Below are positions 7,848-17,099 of a DNA stretch of 51,622 nt, one piece after another (positions within the stretch are counted from its first letter, which is position 1; each line of letters starts with the position of its first letter). Both the position numbers and the translations under genes were made by a program. The DNA comes from JBGTBQ01 sp041749275. Lineage in GTDB: Bacteria > Acidobacteriota > Blastocatellia > Pyrinomonadales > Pyrinomonadaceae. Location of the stretch: NCBI GenBank assembly GCA_041749275.1, contig JBGTBQ010000458.1, forward strand, positions 1 through 51,622, read 5' to 3'. The notes under the pieces were generated by a model that worked only from the letters and a program-made list of their open reading frames with translations, ran no database searches and was not told the origin of the DNA.

Positions 7848-8765
7848 TCAGGAGGGCACGCTTGACGCATCGCGCCCGCGAACTCTCTCCGCCGCAAGCT
7901 GTTTTTTCGATTGCCTCTCCGCCTCCGCCAGCAGCGCGTCGAGCTGCCGCTTTAGCTCGGCCTCGTTGACGACGCCCCTCGCCAGCCAGATGATTTTGCC
8001 GTCACGCCCGACGATGGCCGTGCCCGGCAAATCCGGCCCCAACCCGAACCGCGCCATATCCGCGGTCGTCGCGCCGAGCCAGACGGGAAAGTTTACTTTC
8101 GTCTCGCGGACGAATTGCAAAACTTTCTTCTGCTCCTCAAACGAGTCGGCGGAAGCGCCGATGACCTGCACGCCCAACGCCGCGTAACTGTTTTGGATAG
8201 ACGCGAGGTCAGGCATCTCTTTGCGGCAGGGCGCGCAGTACGTCGCCCAGAAATTGAGCACCACGACGCGCCCGCGCAGTGCGCTCAACTTTTGCTCGAC
8301 GCCGAACAGGTCTTTCAGCGTCAGCTCGCCTTCCGTGCCGATAACATTCGGGAGTTGCTCGGTCGCGGCGGGAGCATCTGCGAGAATTTTCAGCGAGTCA
8401 ACTTTGATGAACTTCTGGTCGCGCTTCTCGCGCACAGGCCCGGTGATTTCGACGCGCTTGCCGATGTAATCGAGCCAGTTCTTGCCCGGTCGCTTGAATT
8501 TTCCGGCTTCGAGTTCGTACAAGGTGGCCGCGCCATCGTCGCCTCTGACGGCGAGCAGCGTCGGGTCGCCGCCGGCCACGCACTCTTTCGCTTTTTCCAG
8601 ATCGGCGCGCGTGCCGAAGGGCGTCGTCCCGCGGTCATCGCGCGCCCAGCAATCTTCACAACACACAATCTGGCCTTCGAGTCTTGCTAGTCTGTTGGTC
8701 TGGCCCCACGCGGCGCACGGCATGGCGACGAGTAGAATAAAAAAGAAGAGCAGTGATGATCTCAT
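7848..8765 (-). CDS. TlpA-type thioredoxin-fold protein with N-terminal CCxxC domain
   Basis: A 305-residue exported protein. The ATG at 8765 has AGGGGA 7 bases upstream and opens a good signal peptide (MRSSLLFFFILLVAMPCAAWGQ). Residues about 25-120 form a small domain with IVCCEDCWARDD and KNWLDYIGKRVEITGPV, resembling an OB-type fold, perhaps metal-binding through its cysteines. From about 145 a TlpA/ResA-like domain follows: LKDLFGVEQKLSALRGRVVVLNFWATYCAPCRKEMPDL, with the redox pair CAPC. Such periplasmic proteins reduce disulfides, for instance in cytochrome c maturation. A conserved proline loop is present (GLGPDLPGTAIVGRDGKI). The small His/Cys protein gene upstream and the barrel-like gene downstream form a probable three-gene transcript. 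Confidence 0.85.
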   Translation of the reverse strand: MRSSLLFFFILLVAMPCAAWGQTNRLARLEGQIVCCEDCWARDDRGTTPFGTRADLEKAKECVAGGDPTLLAVRGDDGAATLYELEAGKFKRPGKNWLDYIGKRVEITGPVREKRDQKFIKVDSLKILADAPAATEQLPNVIGTEGELTLKDLFGVEQKLSALRGRVVVLNFWATYCAPCRKEMPDLASIQNSYAALGVQVIGASADSFEEQKKVLQFVRETKVNFPVWLGATTADMARFGLGPDLPGTAIVGRDGKIIWLARGVVNEAELKRQLDALLAEAERQSKKQLAAERVRGRDASSVPS

Positions 8766-8851
8766 CTTGTAATCCCCTAAAAGTAAATGACGTGAGATGG
8801 CGGAGCCTTCTCTGGAAGAAGGCGCGGAGAAGCATACGAATATCAGAGGAC

Positions 8852-9217
8852 TTAGATGCGTAAGACGCAATGTTTTTGCGGCGACGAGTCGGATGGCGAT
8901 GGCGGTGTTGCTTCAAATTGGCCGGGTGAAGCGGAGGCGTAAACACCCTGCGCCGGCGTGGAACTCGGACAGGCATTCCAGCCTTCGCCCGCGTGCGGGA
9001 TGTTGAGTTGTCGCCCCGGCACGACGAATTCCGTGTCATCCGCGACGCGGCAGCCGTCCGGGTCGCACTCGACATCAAGAACGTTGATGGCGGCGGCGGA
9101 GTGTGAGTCCTCGTCGTGGTGGAGGCAGAGCGAAACGCAACCGATGAAGACCCACAACAGGCACAGCGGCAGGGCTGCGCTGAAGGTTCTCACCAATGGG
9201 AATCGCCGCCGGTTCAT
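8852..9217 (-). CDS. Small exported hypothetical protein, His/Asp/Cys-rich (121 aa)
   Basis: Not recognised. It starts with a basic N-terminus and a hydrophobic stretch (ALPLCLLWVFIGCVSLCL, about residues 15-32), which may be a signal anchor or a lipoprotein signal with FIGC as lipobox. Directly after come LHHDEDSHS and VECDPDGCRVADD, possible metal ligands, and the end is proline/serine-rich. A TATACT box lies about 9 bases before the ATG with a weak TAGTCA 17 bases further up, so the mRNA might have almost no leader. It precedes the TlpA-like gene by 86 bases and may be a partner in the same envelope redox or metal function. Confidence 0.55.
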   Translation of the reverse strand: MNRRRFPLVRTFSAALPLCLLWVFIGCVSLCLHHDEDSHSAAAINVLDVECDPDGCRVADDTEFVVPGRQLNIPHAGEGWNACPSSTPAQGVYASASPGQFEATPPSPSDSSPQKHCVLRI

Positions 9218-9283
9218 GTTCAGAAGTATACGTAACGGAGATGGCTTTGACTAGCCTTTCACGGAGCGCCGCGACGCTTCAGG

Positions 9284-10405
9284 CTACCAGCCCCGGTGAA
9301 TTTCCCATCGGTCAACGATGCGCTCGGCTTCGAGCACGTTGTAATGAGTGTGTTGGGCCGCCGTCAGACACGAATGATTGGCGAGCACGCGCAGACGCGT
9401 CCCGACACGCAGCCTGTCAAGCTTCGTCGCATCGTCCGCAACGATGACTCCGTGCTCCTGCGAGAGCGACTCGACGCGCAGACCCATATCATTGCCTTCG
9501 ATGTCGAGCACGCGACCATAACCGCACGCCGAGTCAAGCTCGACCGCCCCGCGATCCTTCGAGAGCGCGATGGCACCCGCGTCAATGATGATTTTCTTCC
9601 GTCCCGCATCGCGGTGGATGACGGAAGAGAGGACGGACAGGGCGCAGTCTTCAAAAGCGCAACTGCCGAGCGTGGCCTGAAAGGCGTCGAAGAAGATGTA
9701 GTTGCCGGGCCGGGCTTCGTCCACGCCGTCGAGGTGATCTACCTCTGTGATGGTGGGGGTCGAACCGACGCTGACGATGGGGACGGAGAGGCCGGATTCT
9801 CGTAGCCGCGCGGCGAAATCCTTCATCAAATCGCGTTCGTGGCGTGCGATGTCGAGCAGTTCCGCCTTCGAGCGAGCGTGATAAGAATGGCCCGCGTGGG
9901 TGAGGAGTCCCGCGAAGCGAAGGTTGGAGGCGTCGTTGATACGCCGCGGAATCTCCAGCGCTTCGGGCGTGTGCGGCTCGACGCCGCAGCGGTGATAGCC
10001 GCAGTCAATCTTGACGAATAAGTCCAACGAAACGCCCGCCCGCCGGGCCGCGTCGTTCAACTGAAGCGGAATCTCCACGTCGTCGGTGATGAGCGACAGG
10101 CGTTCACAACGTTTCGACAACTCTATCGCATCGGTGAACTTGCCCGGCTCAATCGGCACGGCGTAGGTGATGTCGAGAAAGCCGCCGGCGGCGAACGCAC
10201 GCGCTTCGGCGAGCGTCGAGACGGTGATGCCGCTCGCGTGCCCTTCGGTCTGGATGCGCGCGACCTCGATGCACTTGTGCGTCTTTACGTGTGGGCGCAG
10301 CGCCGCGCCGAAATTGTTGACGCGCGAAGACATGCGCGCGGCGTTGCGCCGGACGCGCGCGACATCGAGAACGAGCGAAGGAGTCTGAAGAGTTTGCAAG
10401 TCCAT
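9284..10405 (-). CDS. DSD1-family PLP enzyme (D-threonine aldolase / D-serine dehydratase-like)
   Basis: A 373-residue fold-type III (alanine-racemase-like) PLP protein. The N-terminus MDLQTLQTPSLVLDVARVRRN and the motif RPHVKTHK (PLP lysine Lys41) are typical. The C-terminal domain ends with ANHSCLTAAQHTHY, whose His-x-Cys pair binds the divalent metal in D-serine dehydratases and D-threonine aldolases. HAGHSYHARS and VSVGSTPT are the expected phosphate-cup segments. The likely reaction is cleavage or dehydration of a D-beta-hydroxy-amino acid; which one cannot be decided. No partner genes are close. Confidence 0.88.
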   Translation of the reverse strand: MDLQTLQTPSLVLDVARVRRNAARMSSRVNNFGAALRPHVKTHKCIEVARIQTEGHASGITVSTLAEARAFAAGGFLDITYAVPIEPGKFTDAIELSKRCERLSLITDDVEIPLQLNDAARRAGVSLDLFVKIDCGYHRCGVEPHTPEALEIPRRINDASNLRFAGLLTHAGHSYHARSKAELLDIARHERDLMKDFAARLRESGLSVPIVSVGSTPTITEVDHLDGVDEARPGNYIFFDAFQATLGSCAFEDCALSVLSSVIHRDAGRKKIIIDAGAIALSKDRGAVELDSACGYGRVLDIEGNDMGLRVESLSQEHGVIVADDATKLDRLRVGTRLRVLANHSCLTAAQHTHYNVLEAERIVDRWEIHRGW

Positions 10406-10519
10406 GAAAGTTGTGTCGGGTAGCAGACGGGAAATGATAACTCAGAAATGAGGGTGGAAAGAAACGGAAGAGGATGGAGCGTTTTTGAGTGAGTGCTTTT
10501 TGGAAATGGGTTGGGCAGG

Positions 10520-10600
10520 CGGGACACGGATTTTTAACGCGGAGGACGCGGAGGTATCGCGGAGGTCGCGGAGAAAATCAATCTGATTCACTTGGATGTA
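10520..10600. repeat. Short tandem CGCGGAGG-type repeats
   Basis: Between 10536 and 10575 the unit CGCGGAGG recurs four times with one-base variants (ACGCGGAGGACGCGGAGG, TCGCGGAGG, TCGCGGAG). Related CGCGGAGAG units form a hairpin at 38600-38673. It lies in the 327-base gap between the PLP enzyme and the next gene, beside the family A palindrome; nothing else was seen there. Confidence 0.5.
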
Positions 10601-10602
10601 CG

Positions 10603-10676
10603 GGTCAGAACTGCCTGCGGTAGCGGGCGGGTCTAACGCACGTCAGGCCCGCCCGCTACCGCAGGCGGTTCTGACC
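10603..10676. repeat. REP-like palindrome, family A, second copy
   Basis: Arms 10603-10631 and 10648-10676 are complementary except for one G-T pair. Core and flanks match the copy at 4196-4267. Confidence 0.8.
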
Positions 10677-10732
10677 ACACCGCCGTCCGTACACTGATGT
10701 GTAAACCGATCTAAAAAGAGATGAATGATGTC

Positions 10733-12814
10733 TCACTGAACACTCAGAACGACATCGCCTCTGCTGGTCGCGCCGCTGGCGGTGCGGACGACGACGGAGG
10801 CCGGGCCGCTCACGTCGTTAGGCACGACGACGTTGATCTGATCCATGCCGTTGAAGACGGACGCGCCGGCGAACTGGACAGCCGCCGTTCTGCCGCCGAT
10901 GGTCACGCTGACGGGAAGCGAGTTGCGCCAACCCGTCCCGAAGAGGGCGATGACGGAAGGCTGACCGTCGGTCGTCGCGGGGAAGGGGCCGTGCGTGTAA
11001 AAGTTGCCGGAGACGAGGAGCGCGATAACCTCACCCGCGCCGGTCCGCGGGATGGTGAAGAGACCGGGGTTGTCATTCACGACGCGCGCATCGTCCGCCG
11101 CAATGACATCGTGGTTGACCGTGACGACGACCGAGCCGAGACCGCCGCCGAGGCTGGCGGGGATGAAGATGTGGATTTGCGAATCGTTGAAAGAGAGCAC
11201 GGGCGCGGGCAGTCCTTCGATGGAAACGCGAACGCCGCGCGAGGCTGCCTCGGACTGCGTCGCCCCGCTCGCGCCGCGCGTCAGGCCATTGCCCTGAATC
11301 GACGCCAGCCCGCCGTAGGTCGCATTGCCATTCAGGCTCGCGCTGTTGGTCATCGTCAGGTGTCCGACGGGGGCGAGAGTCGTTTCGACGCCGAACGAGA
11401 GGCCGGAGAGCGCCTGTGTAAATTCGTCGTCGGCGAAGGCGAAGAAGTCTCCGTCGCGCAGGACGCCGTTCAGCGCGGGGTCGGGGAAGGCGTAGACGTG
11501 TGGGATGCCGCCGTTGCCGCCCTCGGCGGGCGTGTCGCTTTCGCCCGTCGCATCCTCGATGACGTAAACCGTCCCGTCGCGCCCGACGGTCAGGCCGTGG
11601 AGGACGAGATTGTTATCAATCGAGAGTCCTTCGATGACGATCTCGTCAACATCGGCGAAGCCGTCGGCGTCGTCGTCGTAGATGGCGAGCATCCGCGAGT
11701 CGTTGCCGATGGTGTGAGAGAAGACGACGCCGCGCGAGTTGGCCGCGATGTCGAGCGGAGAGTCTTCGCCGGTGGCGGAGAAGGGAAAGGTGTAGTACGG
11801 CGTCGAAGCGAGGTTGTCGGGCACGCGGTCGTTGTTCGTGTCGCGGACGACGCGAATCTCATCGGACTCGAAATCGGCGATGAGTAGATCGTTATTTGGG
11901 AGGAGCGTCAGGGCGTTGGCGTTGAAGAGGCGGTCGTCGCCGACGCTGACGAGCGAACGCGAGAGGGATGCATCGAAGCCGCCGGTCAACGGGTCGCGGA
12001 CGAGGAGCACGACGCCGGGCGACTCTTCGTTGTCCGGGTCGTTGGGGTCATCGAAGTTGAAGTAGCCGCTGGAAGAGACGACGACGAACTCGCGCCCGGA
12101 TGAAGAGACGCCGGTGACGACCGCGACGGCGGACGGCAAGCCGAAGTCGCGTCCGAGGTCGAAGGTGGCGGAGGTGTCGCGGATGTAGTCGCCGTTGGTA
12201 TCGAGCGCGACGACGAGAACGCCGGTCGCCACGTCGTCCGAGGTCGTCCCGGTGCCGCGGTCGTCAATCGCGGTGAAGACTTCATAGCGCGCGCCGGAGC
12301 GCCCGACGGCGACATCGAACGAGCCGCCCTGAGCGTCGAAGGTCGTGCGTTCGTCGGCGATGAGGTCGCGGTTGCGGTCAACGAACTGTTCGTGCGTGCC
12401 GCTCGAACTGATGAGGCTCAGTTGGGAAGTGTGTAGCACGCGGCTGAGGGGCGTGCCGGCGCTGATGGTCGAAAGTGCGCTCGTTGCGTGAGCCGCGCCG
12501 TCGTTTGCCGTCCCGGAGAGTTTTCGCCGCGACGGAGCGGGGCGCGCGGGGCGTCGCTGCCGCGAGGTCTCGACGCGCGGCGTGCGGCGGCGGACGGCTG
12601 CGGGGTTGTTGCTTCGTTGCGGTTGATAGGCTCCCGCGCGTTGGGCGGTCTTTCGTCGGCTGTTGAATGACGAAAGAGCGCGTCGGACATCGGGCCGGAG
12701 TTCGCGGGCGGAGCGGGTCTGTGCGCGGGCGGGGAGCGTCGTCGAGGCGGCGGTGGAGAGCAAAGCGGCGGAGACGATGAGGGAGAGAAATGTTGTGCGA
12801 GTGTGGGCAAGCAT
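10733..12814 (-). CDS. Secreted beta-propeller-like protein with Solibacter-type C-terminal domain
   Basis: A 693-residue exported protein. ATG at 12814 has AAAGGA 8 bases upstream and begins a signal peptide (MLAHTRTTFLSLIVSAALLSTAASTTLPARAQ); an ATG 7 codons earlier overlaps that site. An Arg/Pro-rich segment up to about residue 100 is followed by repeats such as DRNRDLIADERTTFDAQ, DTNGDYIRDTSATFDLG and DTNNDRVPDNLAST, which look like propeller blades or calcium-binding D-x-N-x-D loops. From about 460 the C-terminal 220 residues (LFGTGWRNSLPVSVTIGG, VFNGMDQINVVVPND) match the Acidobacteria-specific domain often called TIGR03437. Probable extracellular adhesion or substrate-binding protein; actual role unknown. 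Confidence 0.8.
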   Translation of the reverse strand: MLAHTRTTFLSLIVSAALLSTAASTTLPARAQTRSARELRPDVRRALSSFNSRRKTAQRAGAYQPQRSNNPAAVRRRTPRVETSRQRRPARPAPSRRKLSGTANDGAAHATSALSTISAGTPLSRVLHTSQLSLISSSGTHEQFVDRNRDLIADERTTFDAQGGSFDVAVGRSGARYEVFTAIDDRGTGTTSDDVATGVLVVALDTNGDYIRDTSATFDLGRDFGLPSAVAVVTGVSSSGREFVVVSSSGYFNFDDPNDPDNEESPGVVLLVRDPLTGGFDASLSRSLVSVGDDRLFNANALTLLPNNDLLIADFESDEIRVVRDTNNDRVPDNLASTPYYTFPFSATGEDSPLDIAANSRGVVFSHTIGNDSRMLAIYDDDADGFADVDEIVIEGLSIDNNLVLHGLTVGRDGTVYVIEDATGESDTPAEGGNGGIPHVYAFPDPALNGVLRDGDFFAFADDEFTQALSGLSFGVETTLAPVGHLTMTNSASLNGNATYGGLASIQGNGLTRGASGATQSEAASRGVRVSIEGLPAPVLSFNDSQIHIFIPASLGGGLGSVVVTVNHDVIAADDARVVNDNPGLFTIPRTGAGEVIALLVSGNFYTHGPFPATTDGQPSVIALFGTGWRNSLPVSVTIGGRTAAVQFAGASVFNGMDQINVVVPNDVSGPASVVVRTASGATSRGDVVLSVQ

Positions 12815-12939
12815 CGAGCGGTTCCTTTCAATCACATCGAGAGTGTGCGGTGGTGGCGGGCAGGCGTGCGCCGTTGCATTGGTCGTGCGCGCACGCCTCC
12901 CCGCCGCCGCGAGTGAGAACGTAAGCCCCGTTCACGTTC

Positions 12940-15210
12940 TCAACGCTGGTCGCTTTTCCCCGGACGCTCGCGGGGCGAAGGTCTTTCAGAGGGTGCGGGC
13001 CGTTCCTTCGGCGCTGAGTCCCGCTGTGGCGGTGGCGGAGGCGCGGGCCGCTCTTCGCGCGCCGGCGGCGCTTCCTGTCGTGGCGGGGGCGCTTCCTGTC
13101 TTGGCGACGGTTGTTCTTGTCGCGGCTGTTCCTGCCGTGGAGGCGGGTCGGGCCGCTCTTGTCGCGGTGGCGGATCAGGCTGCTCGTACCGGGCGGGAGG
13201 TTCGACGCGCGGGGCCGGTCGTTCCTCGCGTGGAGCCGGTCGTTCCGGTTGATAAGAAGGCGGCTCTTCACGGCGTGGGGCGCGCGGTTGTGGCCTCTCT
13301 TCGGCGTCGGGCCGTCGGACGCGCGGCTCCGGGCGTTCGTTCGTCGGCGAGTCTTGTGGTCGCGTCTCCGTGGGGCGCGTGGGACGTGGGCGCGGCTGCC
13401 CTGAACCGTCCTCTTTGTCTGGCCTCGCCGGTCTGAGGATGCGCGATTCAGGTGTGGACGCGGGGTCAGGGCTTCCAACCTTGCCATCCGAGTCGGGGCG
13501 TGTGGGGCGTGTGCGCGGGACGGGGTTTGTGATGCCGTCGCCTCCGTTATCGCTTTGGCTGCCTTCGACGGGTCGGCGCGGTTCGATGGGTCGGGGCGCG
13601 GGCCTCCTGATGGCGCCGGTTCCATCGTCGCCTCTGTCCGTGGCGCCGACGATGGGCGGCGAGGTGCGTGGCTCGCGGTTACCGAAGACGCGCGCTCGAC
13701 GTAACTCTGCGTCGAGCGGGACGCCGGGTGTGCGCGTGGCGGCTCCGGTCGTGCGCTCAGGTATGGCGCGTGGCGGAGTGATGGGGGCGGGCCGTGTGAT
13801 GTCGAGAGTCGGACGCGCGCCGGCACCCGTTGCGCGGCGTTCGGCGCCGTTCACGCGAGGGCCGACGCCGGACGGCGTTGCACGACGCACATCATCAGGC
13901 ATGACGGGCAAACGTCCTCGCACGGGTTCGCCGTTCACGGTGCGTTGCGCGATGTCGGTCGAGGCCGCGCGCGCTCTTACAACTCCGGAACCGAACTCGC
14001 GCGCGGGCACGGACGTGACGGCGCGGAGGAAGGCCGGATTCGTGCGTCGCAGGTTTGCGGCCTCGCGCGTGCGAAGCGGCGAGAGATGGTCGTACTGTCG
14101 CGGCCAGCGACGGCCACGCGGGTCACGCTGGCCGTGGGTCAGCGGATACCATGCGATGTGCTCGCCGTAAGAAGTTGGAATGTAGACGAAGGTGACGAGC
14201 GCGGGCCGCCAGCGCGCGCGATTGTAAGGGTAGCCGTAGCCGCGCGGCGCCCAGCACCAATTGTTGTTGTAGTAGACCCAGCGACCGTAGTGATACGGCG
14301 CCCATCCCCATTGCTCGTCCGGTATCCAAGTCCAGCCGTAAGGCGGACACCAGCGCCAGTGGCCGTAGCGATAGGGCGCCCAGTCGGTGTAAGTCTGGCT
14401 GAGAATCGTCACGTGCGGACGCCAGAGGTAGCCATACTCGCGCGTGTAAGCCCAGTCGCCGTAGCGGTCGAGTTCCTCCGCGCCCCACACGTCCGTGTCG
14501 TAGTAGCGGTCGCGCCCTTCGTAGCGAAGAATTACGGCGAGATGTCGCTCGCGTTCATCATTGCGAAAATCCCACTCGTCGAGCGCGGCTGCTTCGGTGA
14601 ACTCCCAGTCGGCTTCACCTTGTCCGTCGGGGACGAGTTTCGCGCTCTTGTTGTTGCGGAGCACAAAGCCCGAAGTCTCTGAGTAGATGCGCGCGCGCCC
14701 GTCGTCGCGGACGGTGACGCGGACGCGCCCGTCGCTTGCTACATCGAGACGATAAAGACCCTTTTTCTCGGCGGCGATGGTCGCGCCGGGCGCGTCAATC
14801 TCGAAATACTCGCGGTCACGGTCGAACTTGGCGAGACGCAACGAAGCGGTGCCTTCCGAGAGGCTCAAGGCGATCCCCTCATCGCGCAGCGTGACGAGCT
14901 TCAGGACGGAGTCGCCGGCGACGCGGATGAAGTTGCGCGCGTCAATCTGAATTTCAACCGTCGAGTCGGGGCCGGTCGCCAACACGTCGCCCTCGACGAG
15001 AGGCAGATTTAGTTGCGCGCGTTCCCACTCGATGCTCCCGGCGCGACGCAAGCTGACCTCGCCTTTCATCAGGCTGACCCGCATCACACGGGCGGTCTCT
15101 TCATACTCGTCTTCGTCTTCGTCTTCGGCGGCCAGCGTCAGCGGTGAGAGGAGAAAGAGGATGGACAGGAGAAACAGCAGTGCGGTGTGGAGGCGTGTCA
15201 CGGGACGCAT
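12940..15210 (-). CDS. FecR-domain envelope protein with W/Y-rich repeats and long disordered tail
   Basis: A 756-residue exported protein. ATG at 15210 follows AGGAG by 10 bases and opens a signal peptide (MRPVTRLHTALLFLLSILFLLSPLTLAAED). Three parts follow: a FecR-like beta domain (about 40-200, VMRVSLMKGEVSLRRAG ... YFEIDAPGATIAAE); a tryptophan/tyrosine-rich region (about 225-370) with repeated YGxWxY units such as YRYGHWRWCPPYGWTWIP and YHYGRWVYYNNNWCWAP, as in DUF6600 proteins; and about 370 residues of low-complexity sequence rich in R, P and E, with PAPREERPAPR-type repeats. The last part is surely disordered and highly charged, possibly reaching into the cell wall. Function is unknown. 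About 125 bases separate it from the upstream end of the next minus-strand gene. Confidence 0.8.
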   Translation of the reverse strand: MRPVTRLHTALLFLLSILFLLSPLTLAAEDEDEDEYEETARVMRVSLMKGEVSLRRAGSIEWERAQLNLPLVEGDVLATGPDSTVEIQIDARNFIRVAGDSVLKLVTLRDEGIALSLSEGTASLRLAKFDRDREYFEIDAPGATIAAEKKGLYRLDVASDGRVRVTVRDDGRARIYSETSGFVLRNNKSAKLVPDGQGEADWEFTEAAALDEWDFRNDERERHLAVILRYEGRDRYYDTDVWGAEELDRYGDWAYTREYGYLWRPHVTILSQTYTDWAPYRYGHWRWCPPYGWTWIPDEQWGWAPYHYGRWVYYNNNWCWAPRGYGYPYNRARWRPALVTFVYIPTSYGEHIAWYPLTHGQRDPRGRRWPRQYDHLSPLRTREAANLRRTNPAFLRAVTSVPAREFGSGVVRARAASTDIAQRTVNGEPVRGRLPVMPDDVRRATPSGVGPRVNGAERRATGAGARPTLDITRPAPITPPRAIPERTTGAATRTPGVPLDAELRRARVFGNREPRTSPPIVGATDRGDDGTGAIRRPAPRPIEPRRPVEGSQSDNGGDGITNPVPRTRPTRPDSDGKVGSPDPASTPESRILRPARPDKEDGSGQPRPRPTRPTETRPQDSPTNERPEPRVRRPDAEERPQPRAPRREEPPSYQPERPAPREERPAPRVEPPARYEQPDPPPRQERPDPPPRQEQPRQEQPSPRQEAPPPRQEAPPAREERPAPPPPPQRDSAPKERPAPSERPSPRERPGKSDQR

Positions 15211-16120
15211 ATAGCGGATGCTCCTTTTTTTGATTCGGACGGATGGGCAAGCTGCTTGGGGCAGACGCACATTCAGGCAAAGCCAAGCTTCGGGACTAAG
15301 CTCTTACGCGGGGCTTTGTTCCTGCGCGGGGCGAGTGCAAAGGGTGTGCCCGTGTGATGCGCCTGTCGCTTGTGACAAAGTGGCGGGCGCAATTTATAAG
15401 GAAAAACGCGAGCAGGGAAAAATCGTTTATGCGAGATGGTGCACGTCCGGCACTATATCGTGTGAGGGCTACAGCCGAAAAACTGGGCGGCATCGCACGG
15501 GCCGTCGATCGGGATAGAAGACCACGTTACCTGTTTTTACACATCGGTTACAAAAAAATCGGAACTTCCGGCATTGCCAGCGTAAGTATTTAAAGGATTA
15601 TCGAAAACATGTGCGATGCGCTATTCGCTGAGATATGCGATTGAAAACAGTGTGGCGCCTTCTGTTCAGTCTTGAACACTCTACGGCACCGCCGAGGAGG
15701 CTTGAGCACAAGTTCAATATCGAGTCTATAAGCGCACCGGCACGCTACCGGATTAAGAGTTAGACAGCACAAATTTTTGAAACATGCGGGCGGGAAAGAG
15801 CACATACTGGACGCAAGAAAGGTTTTTTAAGAACTGACTGAGGGAATGATTCGACCGCATGGAATGATTCAGCCCCATGAAACCTTGAAGGGGTGGACTG
15901 TTAACGCGGAGGGGCGCGTCGGCGTCAACAAGGAATGCGGGGGAAAATTATTGCCACGAAATTAACGGGAGCGGTGTTTCACGGATAGAACGAGGTGGTT
16001 GAAGTGATCCGGCAATTATACGAACCCGCGGGGCGCTTGAGGCGGAACGGTCAGAGAACCGCTATGAGAAAGCTGCTCCGGTGAAATCAGAGTGAAGTTG
16101 GAAAGTTCGAAGGTGACAAG
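15211..16120. other. 910-base spacer between divergent genes, no gene recognised
   Basis: The spacer separates the FecR-type gene (minus) from a secreted-protein gene (plus) and is AT-richer than its surroundings. Short open frames exist but none has a convincing start site, composition or family. Promoters for both genes should lie here. TTGTCACAAGCGAC on the minus strand (15365-15378) resembles TTGTCACAAAGTGAC at 843-857 upstream of the ATP-grasp gene. An RNA gene cannot be excluded. Confidence 0.4.
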
Positions 16121-16978
16121 ATGAAACACAGATCAATCGGTATCTTCATCGTCCTCGCCGCATCGCTGGCCGCGATCCCGCAAGCCTCGCAGGAATTCTT
16201 CGCCTTCAAAAACGCGGTCAGCGAGCGTGCGCGCGTGGAGATTTGGAGCGCCTTTCTCAACATGCAGGCGCGGGGGCGGGGAAGCGTGCGCGTCTCCCCT
16301 GAGCCGTCGCCCGCCGTGGCAAACTGCTCGAATTCGCTGAAGGAGGAGGCGGAGTCTGCTTCAAAGAAACAGGCGCAGAGAGACGCCGCCGCAAGACAGG
16401 AGAGTAAAGGGTCGTCGTCGCGGACTGACCGCAACGAGACCGCGCGGATTATCGTTGACCCTTCGCAAGACCCTAGTTTTGTAAAGACCGAGGCCATGTT
16501 TTCCGAGGCTCCGGCTATCGCCGGTCGTGCATTGCGGACGGCTCCCCGGATTGATCTTTCCAGTGAATACGAGTTTGCGATGATCGTTCCTCCCGGCATC
16601 GGCGCGGATTTCGATTCACTGATCTCAGGCGCTCCGGTCAAGGGTGAAAGCGAAAGCAGGAGAAGGGCGCGCCGCACCGAGATTGCCTCGCTGCAAAACC
16701 AAGCCAAGTCGGACGCGGGGCGGGTCAAGCGGGAGCAGTGGGAGGCGCAGCGGGTGCGAGACGAGGTGCGTTGGTTGATAAAGGCGGGAGTGAACGCGCG
16801 GGCCATGGACGACGGAAAACCTCTCGATGGTTTTTTCAGAGTCCTCAAGGTCAAAGCGCCTGAGAAACCGGGTTTCGTTGCGCCGATTGCTCGATACGCG
16901 CAGCCGGTCAAACAAGCCTCAAGCCAATGTTCCGCCACGGTGGTCGCGCCTGAGTCGCCCGCCGCCGTCGGTGAGTAG
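16121..16978 (+). CDS. Exported hypothetical protein (285 aa)
   Basis: Not recognised. The ATG at 16121 has AAGGTGA 4 bases upstream. The N-terminus (MKHRSIGIFIVLAASLAAIPQASQ) is a likely signal peptide. Residues 80-115 are rich in K, A, Q, S and E (KEEAESASKKQAQRDAAARQES) and 205-250 in R and E (RRRARRTEIASLQNQAKSD), both suggesting helices or coiled coil, so an elongated periplasmic protein is possible. It ends with a cysteine-containing tail (SSQCSATVV). A strong terminator at 17055-17099 ends the transcript, so it is monocistronic. Confidence 0.6.
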   Translation: MKHRSIGIFIVLAASLAAIPQASQEFFAFKNAVSERARVEIWSAFLNMQARGRGSVRVSPEPSPAVANCSNSLKEEAESASKKQAQRDAAARQESKGSSSRTDRNETARIIVDPSQDPSFVKTEAMFSEAPAIAGRALRTAPRIDLSSEYEFAMIVPPGIGADFDSLISGAPVKGESESRRRARRTEIASLQNQAKSDAGRVKREQWEAQRVRDEVRWLIKAGVNARAMDDGKPLDGFFRVLKVKAPEKPGFVAPIARYAQPVKQASSQCSATVVAPESPAAVGE

Positions 16979-17054
16979 TCGCAGCTTGAATTTACCGTGC
17001 TTCAAAAAGGCTTCCGACAAGCGCCTTAATCGAAAGTAACAAACTGGCGAGCAT

Positions 17055-17099
17055 GACGCGGGCGACGGATCATTCCCTGATTCGTCGCCCGCGTCTTTT
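17055..17099 (+). terminator. Intrinsic terminator
   Basis: Eighteen-base arms 17055-17072 and 17078-17095 (core GACGCGGGCGACG / CGTCGCCCGCGTC, one mismatch), loop TTCCC, then TTTT. It lies 77 bases after the hypothetical gene. The rest of the gap to 17362 contains no gene that I can support. Confidence 0.85.

Noticed and set aside
10721..11887. Long plus-strand frame (388 residues) opposite the Solibacter-type protein
   Set aside because: Antisense shadow of a GC-rich gene: extreme Arg/Val/Asp/Gly composition, no SD, no family.
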